Part shown: positions 37,281 to 45,849 of the stretch, piece by piece
How the letters are laid out: every line of letters starts with the position of its first letter
How positions within the stretch are numbered: the first letter of the stretch is position 1
Source of the DNA: Fuerstiella sp.
GTDB lineage: Bacteria > Planctomycetota > Planctomycetia > Planctomycetales > Planctomycetaceae
DNA: 64,000 bases
NCBI GenBank assembly: GCA_014238335.1
Contig: JABABI010000018.1
Location: 1 to 64,000 of the forward strand
Direction: 5' to 3'
Position numbers and translations under genes: made by a program
The notes under the pieces: generated by a model
What the model was told of the DNA's origin: nothing
What the model saw: only the letters and a program-made list of their open reading frames with translations
The model's database searches: none

Positions 37281-39058
37281 GGGGCGGCTGCTTCCTCGTT
37301 ATCAGCTTCGGCATTGACAGCACCTGATTTCACATCGAACGCTTCAACGGACAGCCACTGGATCTGTTCTGAGTCCGCATTAACAATTCCAATACGGTTC
37401 GGGAACGGGACGGTACCGTTCTCCCAGCCGTCAAAACGAAGTCGAGCTTCGTCATGTCCGGCACCCATGACAACATCCACACCGATCGGCAACGGCGACT
37501 CAGCGGTGAAATACCACCGCGATTCAACAGCGCCATCCTGAATAAAGACGGTCTCAACAAGTCTGCCGGAAGGAGCAAGTGACTCTGCGCCGATGTACAG
37601 GACTTCCGAAAACAAATCCGGATCCGCTTGAAACAGGCGATGCCACTGCAGCGAGGCTGACAGCACGCCCCACAGGTCAACAGCTTCGTTCGATGGATGC
37701 TGGTCCTCGATGGGCTGATACCAGTTATTCTTTTCCGTCCGCAGCCCGGCACCTTCGGTTCCGACGATCAGTTCACCCAAGGTCCCGTTGTCCGAAGCTT
37801 TCCATGAAATGGACCACGTCGCCGTTTTGTTTGATTCACTGCCGGCAAGTGATTCCCGCAGTGGATTAAGCAGCCGGTCTCGATGCAATTCGTTGAAGTA
37901 GTAGTTTGAAAATGCCTTCTTTTCCTTGAACAGGTGAGCGTACTGTTTGGGAACTGCAGATGCCTTTTCATCGTGAGGCGATGCGGGCTGTTCATCAGGT
38001 TCCTGGTCCGGATCACCAGGGCGTTTCTTCGGTTTTCGTTCTTCCGGCAGCTGCGGCGCTGCGTCGAATCCATGCAAGGGCAACAGCCGAACCGTATTTC
38101 TGTGCACACCATCACGGTTACGGGAAGTCATGGGCACACGGATACCCGCCGGGAAGATGCCCAGAACGGTCTTGAAATCGTTTGCGCTGGTGAGTGCTCT
38201 ATTGCCGAAAGACACCAACTCGTCGCCCGGTCGTAACCCGCGCCGCCAGGCTTCAGAGATTTCCGACACCGCCTGCACTTCCACCAGTCCGTCCGCCGCC
38301 GTACCGACCGTGAACTCCGTCCTTCCATGATCGACAATTCGTCCGGATTTCAAATGGTCAATGAACAACAGAATCTGCCGGACAGAAATTGCATAGGCCG
38401 CTCCGGAATTGATCCGTCCCCTTTTTTCGAAGGAGGCTCGTCCATTGATGCCAATCCACCGGCCCTCGATATCAAACAGCGGGCCACCCGAGTTACCCGG
38501 ATTAATCGAAGCATCAATCTGGATGCAATCGGTATATTCAAGGAATGATCCTGCCGGATATTGATAGCGGTGAACACCACTGACAATGCCATATGTGACC
38601 GTGGGAGTAAAATCAGCTGCCAGCAGAAACGGGTTTCCCAGCGCCAGGACCTCGTCGCCCGCCTGCACCTGATCGCTGTCGCCAGGCTTACAGAACGGGA
38701 AGTCTTCCCGGCCCAACAGTTTGATCAATGCAATGTCACCCGTCGGATCGATGCCCACGATCACCGCGTCATACAGATTTCCATCGTTCAGTCCGCACTT
38801 CATAAAATTTCCGGACCCGGACGTGACGTGATAGTTACTGATGGCATATCCGTCTGCAGAGATCAGAACTCCCGATCCGCCGCCCTGCCCGCCCGGCGGC
38901 ATCACGCAGATGACGGACGGCGCGATTCTGGCGATCGTCTCAACACGTCGCTGCTGTCGCTCAACAACGGTCTCGGGCCGTATACCCGCACACACCAGTT
39001 GCGTGCTCAGCAGCACGACTGTCAGAAAAACAACCGAAATTCCCTTTGAAGAAACCAT
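37277..39058 (-). CDS. Secreted HtrA/DegP-like serine protease with PDZ domain and C-terminal extension
   Basis: The 593-residue protein has a signal peptide (about 1-25) and a complete S1C triad: His77 (ISNYHV), Asp108 (TGDIALIKL) and Ser190 (NPGNSGGPLF). A PDZ domain follows at about 245-320 (AWRRGLRPGDELVSFGN). A charged linker (about 335-385, rich in Pro, Glu, Lys) leads to a C-terminal domain of about 200 residues with no recognised family. HtrA proteases degrade or refold damaged envelope proteins. It is translationally coupled to the second protease gene and lies 9 bp after the NPCBM gene. Confidence 0.87.
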   Translation of the reverse strand: MVSSKGISVVFLTVVLLSTQLVCAGIRPETVVERQQRRVETIARIAPSVICVMPPGGQGGGSGVLISADGYAISNYHVTSGSGNFMKCGLNDGNLYDAVIVGIDPTGDIALIKLLGREDFPFCKPGDSDQVQAGDEVLALGNPFLLAADFTPTVTYGIVSGVHRYQYPAGSFLEYTDCIQIDASINPGNSGGPLFDIEGRWIGINGRASFEKRGRINSGAAYAISVRQILLFIDHLKSGRIVDHGRTEFTVGTAADGLVEVQAVSEISEAWRRGLRPGDELVSFGNRALTSANDFKTVLGIFPAGIRVPMTSRNRDGVHRNTVRLLPLHGFDAAPQLPEERKPKKRPGDPDQEPDEQPASPHDEKASAVPKQYAHLFKEKKAFSNYYFNELHRDRLLNPLRESLAGSESNKTATWSISWKASDNGTLGELIVGTEGAGLRTEKNNWYQPIEDQHPSNEAVDLWGVLSASLQWHRLFQADPDLFSEVLYIGAESLAPSGRLVETVFIQDGAVESRWYFTAESPLPIGVDVVMGAGHDEARLRFDGWENGTVPFPNRIGIVNADSEQIQWLSVEAFDVKSGAVNAEADNEEAAAP

Positions 39059-39067
39059 AGCTGGACG

Positions 39068-40462
39068 TCACTTCCCTGACGCATCGACAATCAGTCGAGC
39101 GTTCACAAGATCAAGATAATCACAGGTGCTGGAATCGTCGCCAAAATCCACGATCAACGACAGCGTATTAACACCGTTCAGCTTCAGGTCAATCGGCAGC
39201 GGTTCATCCGGAGCGACGATAAGCTGCCGAAAAATCTCTGCGCCGTCGGCCTCAATCCGCAATTCGACAGCGGTCGGTGGCTTGCCCTTCTGCTGATTGA
39301 ATGCCACTTCGTCGTCGACCCCGACAATCGCGTTAAAACGCGTGTACCGACCGTCGAGTGCGTATTCAATCTGAGCCCTTGGAAAAACACACAACCCTTT
39401 GGCGTATTCCTTTCCCCGCAGCGTCAGTAGAGGTTTGCCGTTGTTGGGAAAGCAGTCTCTGGACATACGCCAGAGACCAGACAGTCCGGTGCGAGTTTCG
39501 GCATCAGCAGAGAACAGGTTTTCCGTCTGCTGTTTGACAGGTTCGAGACCGTAGTAACGTTCCAAAAGTGGTTCCAGGTCGGACAGATAGTGGATTCGGC
39601 CTTCGCTGAAATCCAGAGTCGAAATATTTTCCACCGCAACATCAAGCTGCTGGCCCCATGACGCTTCGAATGCGACCGTTCCGGACTCCAGCCTGGCATC
39701 TTTCGCTTTAACCGCACGACCTCCCGTAAGACGCAGTGCCAGCCCGGCGTCCGAGGCAGCCGACTGATCGCTTTTTGCAAACACGATGCCGAAAATACGT
39801 TTCCGGGGAGCAGGAATTTCGTCACCGTCGCGTATGAACGGAACATCATCTTCGCCAATGGAACTCACGACACCACTTAGAAAATCCAAACCGCTGCCGT
39901 CACGTTTGGCGACAATCATCAGATCCTTGCTATTGTCCCTCTGCAGATACGACGCCCATTCTGCTGTGAATTCATCCGTCAGCGGCTGCAACCGAACCGA
40001 ACGCACGATCTGTCGCGGAATTTTCAGTTCGCCGAACACAGCCGACTTCGCCGTAACAGCCGCAGCAGAAGCAGCGATCTCAGAAACGGACATTTCTGAA
40101 CCATCGGCCAGTTCGATCTGAAGCACGTCAGCGACCGATTCAGGAGATGAGTCCCCCGCATGCAGAAATGTCACGTCGATAACGTTCGTAATGGGAACAG
40201 ACACAGTTTGTTCAGCCGAAGTCTTCAGCACAACCTGCTCAGCATCCAGTGTTACAACTTCGCCTTCGACACTCTTCCCGTCCAGCATCGACACACGCGC
40301 ATCCACAAGACTGAGCGTGAGGGCCAAAATTTTTGCGGCTGTAATCAAGTTCTGCTCCAACGATAATCGACCAATGACCGTGACAGATCCATCAACAGCC
40401 ACAACACTCCGCAGGTCCAAAGACTTCACGATGTACAACTGTGCTCTGTCTGCCGGATACAA
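39068..40462 (-). CDS. Secreted NPCBM-domain protein
   Basis: In this protein of up to 464 residues the C-terminal 150 residues resemble the NPCBM/NEW2 carbohydrate-binding module: YAKGLCVFPRAQIEYALDGRYTRFNAIVGVDDE and the end CDYLDLVNARLIVD. The middle is beta-rich and unassigned. The start is uncertain: 40462 is TTG, and GTG at 40429 or starts closer to the hydrophobic stretch ITAAKILALTLSLVDA (a likely signal peptide) are possible. It lies 9 bp from both neighbours in the envelope operon. It may bind cell-wall or extracellular polysaccharide. Confidence 0.75.
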   Translation of the reverse strand: MYPADRAQLYIVKSLDLRSVVAVDGSVTVIGRLSLEQNLITAAKILALTLSLVDARVSMLDGKSVEGEVVTLDAEQVVLKTSAEQTVSVPITNVIDVTFLHAGDSSPESVADVLQIELADGSEMSVSEIAASAAAVTAKSAVFGELKIPRQIVRSVRLQPLTDEFTAEWASYLQRDNSKDLMIVAKRDGSGLDFLSGVVSSIGEDDVPFIRDGDEIPAPRKRIFGIVFAKSDQSAASDAGLALRLTGGRAVKAKDARLESGTVAFEASWGQQLDVAVENISTLDFSEGRIHYLSDLEPLLERYYGLEPVKQQTENLFSADAETRTGLSGLWRMSRDCFPNNGKPLLTLRGKEYAKGLCVFPRAQIEYALDGRYTRFNAIVGVDDEVAFNQQKGKPPTAVELRIEADGAEIFRQLIVAPDEPLPIDLKLNGVNTLSLIVDFGDDSSTCDYLDLVNARLIVDASGK

Positions 40463-40471
40463 CCACTGAGG

Positions 40472-41557
40472 CTATTTTTTTCGTTCCGCCAGCTTCTTTG
40501 TATAACGTCCGATCTGATCCAGGAAATTGGATGGGAATTTCTGACGAATCAGTTCACGTGCTTTTGCTTCTGCTCTGGCGTTTAGCAGACCCCACTTGCC
40601 ACCCTCTTCAAGTTCCTTGTGATCCGCATCGCCTTTTCCCGTCGAACCTTTAATCTGACTTCGGTCAGCCCCCTGCGAACCAGCCGGGTTGTTGGAGGAA
40701 CCGCCGCCTCCACCGCCGCCGCCCTGCTGCTTGTTTTTCTCGTCCATGTCTTCCAGCAGCCTGTCCAGTGCCGCAATGATCGCGTCTTCCTGTTTCTGAG
40801 TGTTCTGGCCGGAACGTCCGAGATCCAGACGCCGCTCGACATCCTTCATTAACAGGGAAATCTGTTCCATGCCGTCCTCAACCTGCTCCGCCAGTTCCTG
40901 CTGCATGACTTCCGCAACAATCCTCAGGCGTCCAGGCACATCCAGGGTGTTATGAAGCAACAATGACAAACTATCAAGAGCTTCCTGTCGCTGCAAAAGT
41001 TGTGACTGACAAACGGCTCGATAGAACAGCAGCCCAGCCGGATCGACAACATTCTCCGGAAGCAGATCCGACAGCAATGGCAGCGCTTCGTCGTAGTAAC
41101 GATGTTGCGTCAGCCAGCGAGCATGAAAGAGTCGGAGCTGATTTTGAAATAAAGGTGCTGAGCGTATTCCGTCGAAGATGATACTTTCAACAGGCCCGGC
41201 TCCATTGGACTCGGTCAGCAATCGCTGCGCGGCAGAATCAGCTTCGGCGAAGGAACTCACCAACAGATCAAGCACCTCTTCCCCCGCAAGCCCGGCCAGT
41301 GCAGCATTGTCCGCCCACCGTCCGATGACTTTTTCCAGAACGAGCTGCTCCGCGCCTGACGTTGCCAGCCACTGCAACAGCTCTGTTCGAACCTGGTCCG
41401 CCGGCATTTTCGCGAAAGTAACGCGGGGCTCGGCCTGTTGTACCTCAGTCTGTCCTGAAACTTCCTGAGCAAATGCAGGCGCCGCTGCAGATATCAGGCA
41501 CGCAGTGACCGCAACAAGAAAAATCGGGGACCACGTTCGGGCATGCGGATTGGTCAT
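40472..41557 (-). CDS. Secreted TPR-like protein with poly-glycine linker, unknown function
   Basis: The 361-residue protein has a clear signal peptide (about 8-31, FLVAVTACLISAAAPAFA). The body is helical and TPR-like (FHARWLTQHRYYDEALPLLSDLL, LFYRAVCQSQLLQRQEALDSLSLLL). A run of eight to nine glycines (near residue 280) precedes a charged linker and a basic C-terminal helix. Its ATG overlaps the upstream coiled-coil gene by 4 bp, so the two products are probably made together and may interact. No family recognised. Confidence 0.7.
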   Translation of the reverse strand: MTNPHARTWSPIFLVAVTACLISAAAPAFAQEVSGQTEVQQAEPRVTFAKMPADQVRTELLQWLATSGAEQLVLEKVIGRWADNAALAGLAGEEVLDLLVSSFAEADSAAQRLLTESNGAGPVESIIFDGIRSAPLFQNQLRLFHARWLTQHRYYDEALPLLSDLLPENVVDPAGLLFYRAVCQSQLLQRQEALDSLSLLLHNTLDVPGRLRIVAEVMQQELAEQVEDGMEQISLLMKDVERRLDLGRSGQNTQKQEDAIIAALDRLLEDMDEKNKQQGGGGGGGGSSNNPAGSQGADRSQIKGSTGKGDADHKELEEGGKWGLLNARAEAKARELIRQKFPSNFLDQIGRYTKKLAERKK

Positions 41558-43272
41558 CGCTGCTGCTCCATTCGCTTTGCCAGTTCTCCCGCAGAGTCTC
41601 TCAAACGGTCCTGGCGTTCCGCCAGTTCGCCCAGTTGCGGCAGCAGGTCTTTGTCGTCCGCAGACGACGGATCCCTCATCAACTCGTTGATCTGTCGTGT
41701 ACGACGATTCACTCGCAGTTGCAGCGATCGCAGCACTCGAATCTCCGCCATTAATTCGACCAGTGGCGGCTTTTCCTTACTCTTTGACTGCTGCTGCTGC
41801 TGCCGTTCCTCGGACTTCATGTCCTCCATCTCACGCTGCGTCGCCTCAATCAGTTCCTTCAACGCTTCAATCACGTCCGTCTGCATCGACTGAGTGAGGG
41901 AACCGACTTTGGTATCCTGAAGTCGTGTCGTGACGCTGCCCATATCAAATTCGATATCCTCAACGGCAACCAGTATGGACACCGATGTGCCGTCTTCACG
42001 AAGCAGACCGGTTGTCTGACTGCATTCCTGCGTCAACTCGGCCTGTTGCTGACTCAGATCCCGGCACAGGCTGACCGCATTGTCTGCCCACTCTTTGCGA
42101 GGTGTCGCCGCCAGGTCCAGAGTGCTTTCATGAATCCGGGTCTGCAACGCGAGCATCCGCTGAAACCGAGCTTCCAGCGCAGCCAGTATCATTTCTTTTT
42201 CTTCTTCTCGAAGCTGCCGCAGCATTTCTTCCAGTTCATTGGCTGCCTTTTGTAGCTCGGCGATCGCCTGATCCTGCTTATCGACGGCTTTTTCACGCTG
42301 CTGTTGCTGCAGCTGATCCAATGCTTCCTGCATCAGGTTCCGCGCCGTTTCCATCTGCTTACGACCGGGCGTTTGTTCGGGCTGCTCACCATCCTGACTG
42401 TTTGACGACTCTCCGCTCGGATCCTGAGACTTGTTGTCTGTATCAGATGGCTGACTCTGTCCCTTGCTGTTCTGATCCGATGGTTTCTTATCAGGTGAAT
42501 CTTCAGAAGGTTCGGGAGGATCAGATCCCTGTTTGCCTGGGTCCTCATCTGATTTCTCACCGTCATTGCGACCGGACTTCGAATCCTTATTCGGATCACG
42601 CTCCGGTTTTTCACCGTCGTCTGACGACGATTCCTGTGATTCACGATTCGGATCGGTGGACTTGCCGTTTTCAGACTCGTCCTCACCCGACTGAGCGTCG
42701 TCGTGCTGTTCCATCTCCTTCAGAATTTCATCTGCATGATCTGATGCGCGTTGCTGATCGGGTGCCGCATTCGACGGTGCTTTCGAGTTCTGTGTAACAC
42801 CCCGTGCACCGCGCTGCACTTTCATTGTGTTGTGCACATCCTTCAGCAGATTGTTCAGACGTTCACGATCCCTCTCGACGGCACTGCGACGGTCTTCACT
42901 TTGGAGCAGCTTAAGCAGCGTGCGCAGGCTGACAGTCACGCCCACCTGTTTTTCTGCCGCCGGCCCGAAGTTTCCGGTTCCGAGCGATCTGGCGATTTCA
43001 TCGAGGTTCGCACTGATGGCCTGTTCGCGTCCCTTGCTGATGGCTCGCCGCAGTAACTCAGCCCGTTCCGGATCTTCATGGCCGAGCATATCTGCCATCT
43101 GAGACAGCAGACGTTCAAAGCGGGCATATCGGCCACTGACGGCCTCCTGATCCCGTCGAAGTCTTTCAGTGGCAGAAATCTTCAGATCGTCAAACGCACC
43201 TGCCGGCTCAAACGCGATTGCGGACAGACAGACAAGCATCAGGAATACATGTATTTTCGGTCTGCTCAACAT
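41554..43272 (-). CDS. Secreted coiled-coil protein with long low-complexity acidic linker
   Basis: The start at 43272 (MLSRPKIHVFLMLVCLSAI) follows GGAG at 7 bases and gives 572 residues; the signal peptide covers about 1-26. Helical regions (about 30-150 and 305-560) are predicted to form coiled coils, with Gln-rich stretches (LQQQQRE, RQQQQQSK). Between them lies a disordered linker of about 140 residues made mostly of Ser, Asp, Glu, Lys, Pro and Gln. No enzymatic motif is visible. It is coupled to the TPR-like gene and follows the DUF4175-like gene by 120 bp. A scaffold role in the envelope is plausible but unproven. Confidence 0.7.
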   Translation of the reverse strand: MLSRPKIHVFLMLVCLSAIAFEPAGAFDDLKISATERLRRDQEAVSGRYARFERLLSQMADMLGHEDPERAELLRRAISKGREQAISANLDEIARSLGTGNFGPAAEKQVGVTVSLRTLLKLLQSEDRRSAVERDRERLNNLLKDVHNTMKVQRGARGVTQNSKAPSNAAPDQQRASDHADEILKEMEQHDDAQSGEDESENGKSTDPNRESQESSSDDGEKPERDPNKDSKSGRNDGEKSDEDPGKQGSDPPEPSEDSPDKKPSDQNSKGQSQPSDTDNKSQDPSGESSNSQDGEQPEQTPGRKQMETARNLMQEALDQLQQQQREKAVDKQDQAIAELQKAANELEEMLRQLREEEKEMILAALEARFQRMLALQTRIHESTLDLAATPRKEWADNAVSLCRDLSQQQAELTQECSQTTGLLREDGTSVSILVAVEDIEFDMGSVTTRLQDTKVGSLTQSMQTDVIEALKELIEATQREMEDMKSEERQQQQQSKSKEKPPLVELMAEIRVLRSLQLRVNRRTRQINELMRDPSSADDKDLLPQLGELAERQDRLRDSAGELAKRMEQQR

Positions 43273-43392
43273 TTCGTTTCTCCCCACAGCAGACTGTGCC
43301 CGCCCGCTGTTTGTTCAACAACCCCTCGCTTCTCCATTGTCCGATACCCTGCCGTGTTCTGTCCAGCGGGAATTTCGCAAACTCTGCACCCA

Positions 43393-45843
43393 CTAGAACC
43401 CAAGGTTGTTAATCTGTTCTTTCTTTGTTTCGTTCAAAATTCGCTGTTGTTCTTCCAGAATGTCCTTCAAATCGCGAAGGGCTTCGTGAAATTCTGCCAT
43501 ATCCCGGACATTTTCCAGGATAGCCCGGAGTTGGGTGATGACAGATGCTACGTCGCGAATTGAGGCGGCGACCAGTTCCGATGCTGCCTTTCCGGAAGCT
43601 GCAGCCACTCGAAACTCACTGACAGAACGATCCGCTATATCCATCGGCTCTTCCGTGATCGCTAATAGCGGCTGGACAATATCACTACGCATCGTTTCAG
43701 CAAGCTGCTGCGGCGGGATCGCATTGTTAATCAGCTGAGACACGATTTCATCAAAGCTGTTGGCAACCGCAGTCAGTTCGTTGCTCTGACGTCGCAGGCT
43801 GTTACCGCAACGAGTGGCGCACGTCGTCAGACCGATTCTGTCCTCGGACTTACTGTCCGCCCCGTCCGTTTCAACTCGCCGAGCCACATCCTGGTGAAAT
43901 TGCAGATCGTCTCTGACACGATCGAGTTCCTGAATGACTTCTTCGAAGCGACGTCTGAGATTGATTTCACGACTGTACAGCAGCGCCAGTAGTTCTTCGT
44001 TGCTGACAATTCGGAAGACGATCGGCTCGGCCCGGGTTGCGTTCGGTTTCGAAATCGTACAGCCGTCCACAGCAACAACGGCGACTGCGAGAGTTTGACC
44101 TTCTGTCAGATCCAGAGGCTGAACGGAGAATTGCTCAGGCTTCGAACTTTCTGCTTCGCCAAGGCGGTAGGCTGCAGTTCCTGTGGGAAACACGTTCCGA
44201 AACGGTCGCGGTCGCCATTCCGTTTCGTCGTCAACAAGGAACTGAAATCCGGCTGACTGTAATCCATAATCATCCTGAATAGTGCCGGTCATCGGGATCA
44301 CGGCACGTCGAGTGATCGAATTGCCAATGCCCTGCGTGCGAGCGGCGATGACCGGCGGTTTGTCGGGAATACCCCGCACCCGCAACGATTCCGGGGTGGC
44401 AGACGTCACATCGTCCTCGTCGTGCAGAAAAAAGCGAAGCGACGAATTCGACGAAATCGGCAGGCTCCGGGAAGAGCGATGCCGGGCATCAGCAGAATGA
44501 TGTTCAGGCGGCAGAGTAATACCAGCCCCGCCGGCAGCCTGGTCTTCCGGTCTGGACGAAGTGATGACACGAAAACTGGCTTCGATCGTCATCCCGTCAG
44601 ACGACAGCAGCGGGCCGCGTTCCTGAAGCGCGATCTGCTGATCGTTGCGTGATGTAATGGTGCAGGAGGCCCGATCGCCGGCCAACTCGAAACCGTCCGT
44701 AACGATACGAACCGAGTGTAACGGTTTGTTACTGACAGCCTGCAACTGAAATTCGGTTTCCAGCGGCAACGCAACTTCGCTGCCCCGAACTGGAATCGTC
44801 GCTTCCATCTGTTCGTTCCAGCCAGTGTACGCGGGATAGCTGCATTCCAGCTGGATCGTGTCGATACCCGGAGGTGTGACGGTGCGGATATTCAGCGGTC
44901 GCGGCGTCCGGTAGTCGCCAGCCAGAACTTCGATGGAGACGGGCTCCTGCAATCGCGTGAGAATAAAACGAAACTGGTTATCCGTCGTCGCCGAAATGTA
45001 GGTGCGACTCGTCGTACCATCGCTGCGAATCACATCCACTCTGGCGCGCTGTGGAACAACCCACGGTTTTCCAGCAGGCGAATTATCGTCTGGAACAACC
45101 ATCACCAGCTCCAGGTCTGCACCTCGAGGATGCAGGTGCAGACGGTCATCACCGACTGCGCGAAACTCGACATGACGATCGCCCGGCTGAGCGATCACGA
45201 AGAAATCCAGCGCCGACGTGCGCAGATGATACGATTCCTTACACAACACAAAGGCACTGCACCATCGTTCCAGCGCCCCGGGCTGAACGAAACTGCAACC
45301 AACCAGCGACAGCAGCAGCATTCCCGACACAACACCACGTCTCTTCAGCGGGCCAAAGTCGAAGACATCGTCTGCCTGTACGGTGCCAGCCACGGTGTTG
45401 GCCTGATCAGCGGTGCGACTCAACATGCTGCTAACGACCGGCCCGCCTGCCGGGTAGCCATGCGTTCCTTCCACCGTCGTGATCAGACGGTCCTGAAACT
45501 GCGGAAAGTGGCGCTCCAGCAACAGAGCAATATCGGTGTCCCGGATCTGTGAAAACAGAGGCATCAGAACATGTCGGCAGGTCAGCCACGCACCTCCGCC
45601 GAGCATTGCGACCAGTAGAATAACCCTGAGGCCGACCGGCAGCTCAAGCTTCTGCAAAGCGAACCAGCCAGCATCGATTCCTGCTGTCAGCCAGAAGACG
45701 GTGATGGCCACCGACATCACGTGCAACAGCCCGGACATAACCGAATAACGCCGTACTTTTGAACGCAGCGCAGCGACCAGTGATCGAACGGCGGATGGCT
45801 GTTCGACTGGCGTTGTTGTTCTGTCGAAGGAAATGTCAGACAT
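43393..45843 (-). CDS. Large DUF4175-like membrane-anchored protein
   Basis: The 816-residue protein has two hydrophobic segments near the N-terminus (about 36-62 and 68-88), a third near 165-185 and then a long extracytoplasmic beta-rich region with immunoglobulin-like stretches (for example RVDVIRSDGTTSRTYISATTD and IQLECSYPAYTGW). The last 170 residues are helical (SREINLRRRFEEVIQELDRVRDDL). The layout resembles DUF4175 proteins encoded next to BatA/VWA genes in other bacteria; that comparison is from memory, so the name is tentative. It lies 6 bp after the second VWA gene. Confidence 0.7.
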   Translation of the reverse strand: MSDISFDRTTTPVEQPSAVRSLVAALRSKVRRYSVMSGLLHVMSVAITVFWLTAGIDAGWFALQKLELPVGLRVILLVAMLGGGAWLTCRHVLMPLFSQIRDTDIALLLERHFPQFQDRLITTVEGTHGYPAGGPVVSSMLSRTADQANTVAGTVQADDVFDFGPLKRRGVVSGMLLLSLVGCSFVQPGALERWCSAFVLCKESYHLRTSALDFFVIAQPGDRHVEFRAVGDDRLHLHPRGADLELVMVVPDDNSPAGKPWVVPQRARVDVIRSDGTTSRTYISATTDNQFRFILTRLQEPVSIEVLAGDYRTPRPLNIRTVTPPGIDTIQLECSYPAYTGWNEQMEATIPVRGSEVALPLETEFQLQAVSNKPLHSVRIVTDGFELAGDRASCTITSRNDQQIALQERGPLLSSDGMTIEASFRVITSSRPEDQAAGGAGITLPPEHHSADARHRSSRSLPISSNSSLRFFLHDEDDVTSATPESLRVRGIPDKPPVIAARTQGIGNSITRRAVIPMTGTIQDDYGLQSAGFQFLVDDETEWRPRPFRNVFPTGTAAYRLGEAESSKPEQFSVQPLDLTEGQTLAVAVVAVDGCTISKPNATRAEPIVFRIVSNEELLALLYSREINLRRRFEEVIQELDRVRDDLQFHQDVARRVETDGADSKSEDRIGLTTCATRCGNSLRRQSNELTAVANSFDEIVSQLINNAIPPQQLAETMRSDIVQPLLAITEEPMDIADRSVSEFRVAAASGKAASELVAASIRDVASVITQLRAILENVRDMAEFHEALRDLKDILEEQQRILNETKKEQINNLGF

Positions 45844-45849
45844 AACGGT